Source: Actinomycetes bacterium (GTDB lineage Bacteria; Actinomycetota; Acidimicrobiia; Acidimicrobiales; Palsa-688). Taken from it: 8,774 nt of DNA. The notes beneath the pieces were generated by a model, which saw nothing but the letters and a program-made list of their open reading frames with translations, searched no databases and was not told the origin of the DNA. The position numbers and the translations under genes are program-made. The stretch's first letter is position 1; each line of letters begins with the position of its first letter. The DNA lies in the NCBI GenBank assembly GCA_021846485.1, contig JAJZWW010000108.1, forward strand, positions 1-8,774, in the 5' to 3' direction. Below are positions 4,963-8,774 of this stretch, in pieces.

Positions 4963-5338
4963 GATCGCCCCCGTCGCCGGCGGCCATGGAGAGCTGGCCC
5001 AGGAGCTGAGCCGCCGACCCGAGCGCGTCGGCCAAGGCGACGGCGTGCTCCGCAGCCCGGGAGTCGGTCAGCGGGCTCCCTCCGGGCCCGGACAGGCCGG
5101 TGGGGCCAAGACGATCAGCGAGAGCCGCCAGGCGCCAGTCGAGCTGGTCGAGCGCTTGGGGGATCCGGCGGGCAGCAGTCTCGATGAGCATGACGATGCG
5201 GTAGATCGTGGCCGGTTCAGGGACCGACTCGGCCAGCCGAGACAGATGGTTGATCGCCCTGACCGACTCGGACATCCGCTCGGCGTGCTCAACGACGGTG
5301 AGCCCCTCGAAGACGGGAGGAAAGGGCGGAGGGTTCAT
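4946..5338 (-). CDS. Hypothetical helical protein in the RepA-like operon
   Basis: I do not recognise this 130-residue protein. Its ATG at 5338 forms an ATGA overlap with the stop of the helix-turn-helix gene upstream, and its own end overlaps the ATPase start, so it is a true member of the operon. After a proline-rich start (MNPPPFPPVFEGL) it is predicted to be mostly helical: about 14-38 (VVEHAERMSESVRAINHLSRL), 44-76 (IYRIVMLIETAARRIPQALDQLDWRLAAL) and 93-120, with a Gly/Pro linker at 80-92. There are no cysteines, signal peptide or membrane segments, which suggests a small soluble helical bundle. A longer frame reaching 5389 exists but would overlap the upstream gene for no reason. A replication accessory factor or adaptor to the ATPase is a guess from position only. 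Confidence 0.75.
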   Translation of the reverse strand: MNPPPFPPVFEGLTVVEHAERMSESVRAINHLSRLAESVPEPATIYRIVMLIETAARRIPQALDQLDWRLAALADRLGPTGLSGPGGSPLTDSRAAEHAVALADALGSAAQLLGQLSMAAGDGGDRGGLS

Positions 5339-5556
5339 GCGGCGCTCCCGGGCGACGGCTCGGAGTCGGTGCCTCCCGCGGCGAGCCACGCGTCGAGTTG
5401 GCTGCGCAGGAAGTAGCGGCGGGCGCCGATGCGGCCGCTGGGCAGCAGCCCGGCGTGCAGCAACTTGGCGACCATGGCCGTCGAGATCCCCAGGTAGTCG
5501 GCGGCCTCGCGCGTCGTCATGACGTCAGGGTTCGGGTGGACACGAGTGGCAGGCAT
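5335..5556 (-). CDS. Helix-turn-helix (excisionase/MerR-like) DNA-binding protein of the replication operon
   Basis: A 73-residue protein with one HTH_17 domain: VMTTREAADYLGISTAMVAKLLHAGLLPSGRIGARRYFLRSQLDAWLA (12-59). It resembles the protein at 37-240 in fold and length, but the sequences differ considerably, so it is a distant paralogue and not a recent duplicate. The ATG at 5556 is chosen because AGGAGGTG lies eight bases upstream, the best ribosome site in the window; a frame extended to 5610 would lack one. It opens the operon that continues with the unknown protein and the ATPase. Small HTH_17 proteins beside replication genes can recognise the origin or control the operon; whether this one serves replication, excision or repression cannot be told from sequence. 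Confidence 0.84.
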   Translation of the reverse strand: MPATRVHPNPDVMTTREAADYLGISTAMVAKLLHAGLLPSGRIGARRYFLRSQLDAWLAAGGTDSEPSPGSAA

Positions 5557-5564
5557 GCGGGTGG

Positions 5565-5572
5565 CACCTCCT
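5565..5572 (-). promoter_or_regulatory. Strong ribosome binding site of the helix-turn-helix gene
   Basis: On the minus strand AGGAGGTG lies eight bases before the ATG at 5556. It is nearly a perfect match to the 16S anti-Shine-Dalgarno and fixes the start of the operon's first gene. Confidence 0.8.
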
Positions 5573-5622
5573 GGTCCGGTGTGGGCTCCGAGCCCCGATC
5601 CCCGCAGCACCGTGCACGAGCA

Positions 5623-5665
5623 GAGAGGATGACGGGCGCTGAGCGCACTGTATGGGTGAGAGGAT
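5623..5665. promoter_or_regulatory. Divergent promoter/operator region between the RepA-like operon and the XRE gene
   Basis: The 153-base gap between divergent starts holds an 11-bp palindrome GCGCT-G-AGCGC (5636-5646). Next to it is a minus-strand -10-like TACAGT (5647-5652), and GAGAGGAT is repeated directly at 5623-5630 and 5658-5665. The palindrome lies in the likely promoter zone for both directions, a natural place for the XRE protein to act. No convincing -35 elements are visible. Confidence 0.4.
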
Positions 5666-5709
5666 CACACACTAGCGCAGCGGACGGGTGATGTGGGAGC
5701 CTGTGGGGT

Positions 5710-6303
5710 GTGGAATCAGCACATCAGGACCAGGTGTTCGTGCCGCGCCGTCTCGCGGTGCTGCGCCGCCGGGCCGGTCTGTCGCAAGAAGACGTCGCTC
5801 GTCGGCTGAGCGCGGCGCTCGGGCGGAAGGTCGACCGGACGGCAGTCGGCAGGATCGAGAACGGGGGACGAGGTGTGGGCTTCGACGAGGCCATCGCCCT
5901 CGCGGCGGCGATCGGCGTGCCCCTCACCGAACTGGTCGGGACTCCTCTGGCCGCGAACATCGAGTGGCTGGAGATGCACCTGCGCGCGCTTAAGGAAGAC
6001 GAGCGTCAGGCGCAGGAGAAGCTCAGGTGGGCGACGACGGCACGGACGGACGCAGAGGAGGCACTCGAAGCACTCACCGCGTTCAGCGAGGCGGCGGGAT
6101 CTGCCGATCCCGACCTACGGAGGCAGTTGGTGCCGCTGGCGCTTTCCTGCCTTCGCACCGCCATGCCCTACCTGGCGGACAGCGACGTGCTGGCGGACGC
6201 CGGACTGACGCCCGAGCAGATCGAGCAGATCAACCAGGAGCGGTTGGAGGAAGAGACAGAGGCATTCGAGAGCCAACAGCCTCAGGCTCAGCAGCCGGAA
6301 TAG
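5710..6303 (+). CDS. XRE-family transcriptional regulator with C-terminal coiled coil
   Basis: A 197-residue predicted DNA-binding regulator. Residues 12-76 form a Cro/XRE helix-turn-helix: RRLAVLRRRAGLSQEDVARRLSAAL, then the recognition helix VDRTAVGRIENGGRGV, then AIALAAAIGVPLTEL. The turn between the two helices is slightly longer than usual because of the inserted GRK. Residues about 84-128 are charged and heptad-like (EWLEMHLRALKEDERQAQEKL), probably a dimerising coiled coil. The tail (171-197) is rich in Glu and Gln and probably disordered. The GTG at 5710 is the first in-frame start that includes the whole domain; its Shine-Dalgarno is weak (GGGG immediately upstream). The gene is divergent from the replication operon and upstream of transfer functions, so it is the most likely copy-number or transfer switch here. 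That role is inferred. Confidence 0.87.
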   Translation: MESAHQDQVFVPRRLAVLRRRAGLSQEDVARRLSAALGRKVDRTAVGRIENGGRGVGFDEAIALAAAIGVPLTELVGTPLAANIEWLEMHLRALKEDERQAQEKLRWATTARTDAEEALEALTAFSEAAGSADPDLRRQLVPLALSCLRTAMPYLADSDVLADAGLTPEQIEQINQERLEEETEAFESQQPQAQQPE

Positions 6304-6319
6304 CGCGGCGCCTCCGGGG

Positions 6320-6718
6320 CTACGGCGTCGTCGCCGGCACTGCGCCGTCCGCCGCCTTGCTGTCGCAACCCGTCTCCGGCGGGACGTAGCACACGTCGAC
6401 CATCCACCGGCGCATGCTCGGATCTCGGCTCCACACCCGGGTTCGGTACTCGCCGGCGGTCCCGGTCGGCACGGGCCGCCCCGAATGGCGGAGCAGCGTC
6501 GCCGGGTCCGATCGGCCGAGTGACCGGACCACCCGTTTCGCCGCCGCCTCGGTCAGGCCCTTGTCGCCGCCGACGGTGAACACCGTGGCGGGCTCTCCAA
6601 GCAACGTCGCCCGCAGCCGGTCGAGCGGCCCTCGCCCACGCGACCACCGCGGCGGCGGCACCGGCTCGCCGGTCCAGTCGCTCACCCCTCGGGCGACCGT
6701 CAGCTCCTCGTCAGCCAT
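6320..6718 (-). CDS. Hypothetical protein
   Basis: I do not recognise this 132-residue protein. The frame shows strong GC preference at third codon positions right through to its TAG stop, 16 bases from the convergent end of the XRE gene, so it is very probably expressed. Residues 15-35 are rich in Pro and Arg, 33-70 look helical, and 89-113 (GEYRTRVWSRDPSMRRWMVDVCYV) look like a beta-rich module with two cysteines (C110, C118). No signal peptide or membrane segment is visible. ATG 6718 (MADEELTV) is chosen because codon bias drops upstream. ATG 6778, with GGAG six bases before it, would give 152 residues and has the better ribosome site, so the start is open. Cytoplasmic location is likely; function is unknown. 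Confidence 0.6.
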   Translation of the reverse strand: MADEELTVARGVSDWTGEPVPPPRWSRGRGPLDRLRATLLGEPATVFTVGGDKGLTEAAAKRVVRSLGRSDPATLLRHSGRPVPTGTAGEYRTRVWSRDPSMRRWMVDVCYVPPETGCDSKAADGAVPATTP

Positions 6719-6930
6719 GGCTGCAGTCTGCCCTCCCGCAACGACAATGTTCCTCGCTGACGGCCCGCCCGTCCACATCCATTTCTCCACACCGAAACAC
6801 CCCGCATGACCCCGTATGGCCAGCACTCTCTCCTCACCTACACGACTAAAAAATCTGCGCATCGTCCACCCTCCAGCATTTCCCAGGCCGAGCCAAGAAA
6901 TTCCCAAAACCAGCAGACAATGCGCGCAGA
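6719..6930. other. A+T-rich spacer upstream of the relaxase gene
   Basis: About 210 bases without a credible gene. The part from about 6840 to 6920 is markedly richer in A and T than the rest of the window (for example ACTAAAAAATCT at 6845-6856 and AAGAAATTCCCAAAAC at 6895-6910). Its position before a MobF relaxase makes it a candidate for an origin of transfer or a relaxase control region. TGCGCATCGTCCA at 6856-6868 resembles the R388 nic region as I remember it, but without the adjoining hairpin. Confidence 0.35.
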
Positions 6931-6954
6931 CTACGGCTCCGCCGTAGGTAGCAT
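6931..6954 (+). promoter_or_regulatory. Palindrome and leaderless -10 box in front of the relaxase gene
   Basis: CTACGGC-TCC-GCCGTAG (6931-6947) is a perfect 7-bp inverted repeat. Immediately after it comes TAGCAT (6949-6954), a -10-like hexamer six bases before the GTG at 6961, the spacing seen for leaderless transcripts. An in-frame stop at 6949-6951 rules out any earlier start, and no Shine-Dalgarno is present. The palindrome fills the space between the -35 and -10 positions, so a bound protein would block transcription. Confidence 0.5.
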
Positions 6955-6960
6955 CGGCCC

Positions 6961-8774
6961 GTGCCCGGCGGCGTCCAGCTCATCTACTCGGGGGCTGCGC
7001 AGATCGCCCGCCACCTGTGCACTGACGGCGAGTTCTCGTCGGCGTCCCGCTACATGTCCGAAGATGGGCGGCTCGTCGCTCCGCTGTCGGAGTGGCGGGA
7101 CGGCGTGGAGACGGTCATCTCCGAGGGTCTGTCGCAGGAGCGGTTGGCCGTCTTCCTGGGCGGCGTGGACCCGATCAGTGGAGCGTCCCACGGAGCGCCG
7201 CGGCGGCGGCGTGGTGCGGGGCAGGAGGTCGAGACCCGTAGCGGGAAGTTGACGACCATCGACGCCACCATTACCGCCGAAAAGGGTGACTCGGTCCTCG
7301 CTGCCGTGAACGACGAGTTCCGCGACGTGATGCGGCAGGTGATGGACGACATGCGCGCCACGATGCTCGCCGACTTCTCCCGGCGGGCGGTCACACGTGT
7401 TGGCGGTCGAGGCGCCCAGGTCGAGCAGGGTGACGTGACGATCCAGGCTGCCCATGTCGAGCACGAGGCGTCTCGCGCCGGGGACCCGCACCTCCACCAG
7501 CACTGCCTGATCAGCGTGCGAGTGAGGGACTCGATGGGCAAGTGGCGGGGGTTGTGGACCCGGCCGGCGATGCCCGACCTGATCGCCGCCCGCGAGGCCG
7601 CCTACGCGGTCTACGTGACCCACCCGAAGCGCCTGGCCTGGCTCAACGCGAACGGCTACACGACGACTCCGGAGGGGCGTATCGCCGAGCTCGAGTCGGC
7701 CCTCCCCCTGTTCTCGCGGCGGCACGGTCAGATCGCCGGGAACCGGGAGCGCTACGAGCAGCGGTGGCGAGCTTCGCATCCCGGAGCGACCCCGCCAGTC
7801 GAGCTACGGGCCATGTGGGACACGATCGGCTGGCGTGACGGCCGACCCGGCAAGAACACCTATGCCGACCTGGCAGACCGTACGCGGGAGCGCCTGATCG
7901 GACTCGGCTACGACCCGGTCCTGCCCGGAGCCGGTCGCGACGTCGCGCCGGCCAGGACCGGAACCTGGGCCGATGTGGATGTCGCGCAGGTCGCCGCCGC
8001 CGCCGTCGCCGACCTCGAAGGCCAGGCGTCAGCCTGGAACCTGGGGCAGGTGCGGGCTGCGGCCGGCAGGGCGACACGAACCGCTGGGGTCGCCGCACGG
8101 GTCGTGGACAGCCCGCAGCGGTCCGCTGCGATGGTCGATCAGGTGCAGAGCGCCATGACCGCCTGCATGCACAGCGTCCTCGATTGCGGCCGCCGGCCGA
8201 GCCGGGCGACCAAGCACCTCACCTCGGAGCGAGTCGAGCGGGAGCACGACCAGCTCGAGGATGCCTTCCGGCAGCTCGCCGGGGACGGCGCAGCTTCGCT
8301 CGAGGCTCGGCAGCGGGCGGTCACCGCTGGCCTCAATGCCGGGCAGGCGGACGCCGCCGCACTCGTGTGCGGTTCCTCTCGACTTGGGGTGATCGTCGGG
8401 CGGGCCGGGACCGGCAAGACGACGATGCTGCGCACGGCCCGGCAGCAGCTGGACGCCGAGGGACGGCGGATGATCGGTGCGGCGCCTACCCTGCGGGCCG
8501 CTGCTGAGCTGTCCGGCGCGGTCGGCGTCACCGCCGATAGTGTCCACCGACTCCTCATGGAGCACGGCTGGCGCCGAGACGGGGACGGCTCGTGGAGGCA
8601 GCAGCCTCTCGGTGAGCTAGCGGACACGCCCGAGGGCCGCGTACGGGCCGGGACCGGCCCGCGAGAGCGCCGAGCGGCGGCCGCCGGTAGCGTCCTCGTG
8701 GTGGACGAGGCTGGGATGCTCGCCGTCCCCGAGGCCGCTGCGGTCGTGCGGCTCGCCGCCGACCAAGGGTGGCA
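6961..8774 (+). CDS. MobF (TrwC/TraI-type) relaxase with C-terminal RecD-like helicase, truncated by the window edge
   Basis: A conjugative relaxase whose frame stays open from GTG 6961 to the edge (604 codons seen); it has no stop here. Members of this family nick the origin of transfer, attach to the DNA 5' end and unwind the strand. The metal-binding triple histidine is clear in HEASRAGDPHLHQHCL: H168, H179 and H181, with the same 11 and 2 spacing as in TrwC. Residues 93-115 (KLTTIDATITAEKGDSVLAAV) correspond to the relaxase core motif that usually ends in SVS. N-terminal tyrosines are Y9 and Y31 (SASRYMSEDGR), the latter the likely nucleophile. The helicase begins near 455: Walker A GRAGTGKTT (480-488) and Walker B VLVVDEAG (578-585). 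The remaining helicase motifs would lie to the right. It probably leads a transfer operon. Confidence 0.93.
   Translation, partial: MPGGVQLIYSGAAQIARHLCTDGEFSSASRYMSEDGRLVAPLSEWRDGVETVISEGLSQERLAVFLGGVDPISGASHGAPRRRRGAGQEVETRSGKLTTIDATITAEKGDSVLAAVNDEFRDVMRQVMDDMRATMLADFSRRAVTRVGGRGAQVEQGDVTIQAAHVEHEASRAGDPHLHQHCLISVRVRDSMGKWRGLWTRPAMPDLIAAREAAYAVYVTHPKRLAWLNANGYTTTPEGRIAELESALPLFSRRHGQIAGNRERYEQRWRASHPGATPPVELRAMWDTIGWRDGRPGKNTYADLADRTRERLIGLGYDPVLPGAGRDVAPARTGTWADVDVAQVAAAAVADLEGQASAWNLGQVRAAAGRATRTAGVAARVVDSPQRSAAMVDQVQSAMTACMHSVLDCGRRPSRATKHLTSERVEREHDQLEDAFRQLAGDGAASLEARQRAVTAGLNAGQADAAALVCGSSRLGVIVGRAGTGKTTMLRTARQQLDAEGRRMIGAAPTLRAAAELSGAVGVTADSVHRLLMEHGWRRDGDGSWRQQPLGELADTPEGRVRAGTGPRERRAAAAGSVLVVDEAGMLAVPEAAAVVRLAADQGW

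Noticed and set aside
6931..7779. 282-codon minus-strand frame opposite the relaxase
   Set aside because: The plus strand encodes an unambiguous MobF relaxase with the triple-histidine motif; the antisense frame has no signature.
1..8774. CRISPR array, rRNA genes or insertion sequence
   Set aside because: No regularly spaced long repeats, rRNA-like sequence, transposase motifs or terminal inverted repeats with target duplications were seen.

Overview
This window is high-GC DNA and reads as part of an actinobacterial mobile element, either an integrative conjugative element or an integrating plasmid. The evidence is dense GC-ending codons, GTG and TTG starts, leaderless-type promoters, an excisionase-integrase pair followed by a tRNA-derived attachment core, and a MobF (TrwC/TraI-type) relaxase of the kind found in actinobacteria. 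The genus cannot be named from the sequence.

Layout from left to right. Positions 37-1557 hold a small excisionase-like DNA-binding protein followed by a tyrosine integrase. Positions 1558-1911 are non-coding and contain the 3' part of an alanine tRNA gene (anticodon GGC, minus strand), flanked by several short repeats that look like integrase or excisionase arm sites. Positions 1912-2608 are a toxin-first toxin-antitoxin pair of the HigBA type with a tandem 16-bp operator candidate. Positions 2710-3242 (minus strand) are a second toxin-antitoxin pair: a Phd/YefM-like antitoxin and a RelE/ParE-like toxin. Positions 3243-3771 carry no credible gene. They contain a 20-bp perfect inverted repeat built from 8-bp iteron-like units, and a strong GC hairpin just beyond the end of the replication operon.

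Positions 5556-3772 (minus strand) form a tightly overlapping three-gene operon: a helix-turn-helix protein, a 130-residue unknown protein, and a RepA-like RecA-fold ATPase. Divergent from it is an XRE-family regulator (5710-6303), which converges on an unknown gene (6718-6320, minus). After an unusually A+T-rich spacer of about 240 bases comes the relaxase-helicase, which starts with GTG at 6961 and runs off the right edge; 604 codons are visible.

The parts form a coherent self-maintaining module: site-specific integration and excision (xis, int, att), probable autonomous replication (the ATPase operon plus iterons), post-segregational stabilisation (two toxin-antitoxin pairs), regulation (XRE protein) and conjugative DNA processing (relaxase). 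Only the 3' part of the tRNA is present, and element-type DNA lies on both sides of it. The att site is therefore best read as attP of a circular form, or as a junction between two elements stacked at the same tRNA. The least explained pieces are the 3521-3591 iteron palindrome, the two unknown proteins, and the control or transfer signals just upstream of the relaxase.
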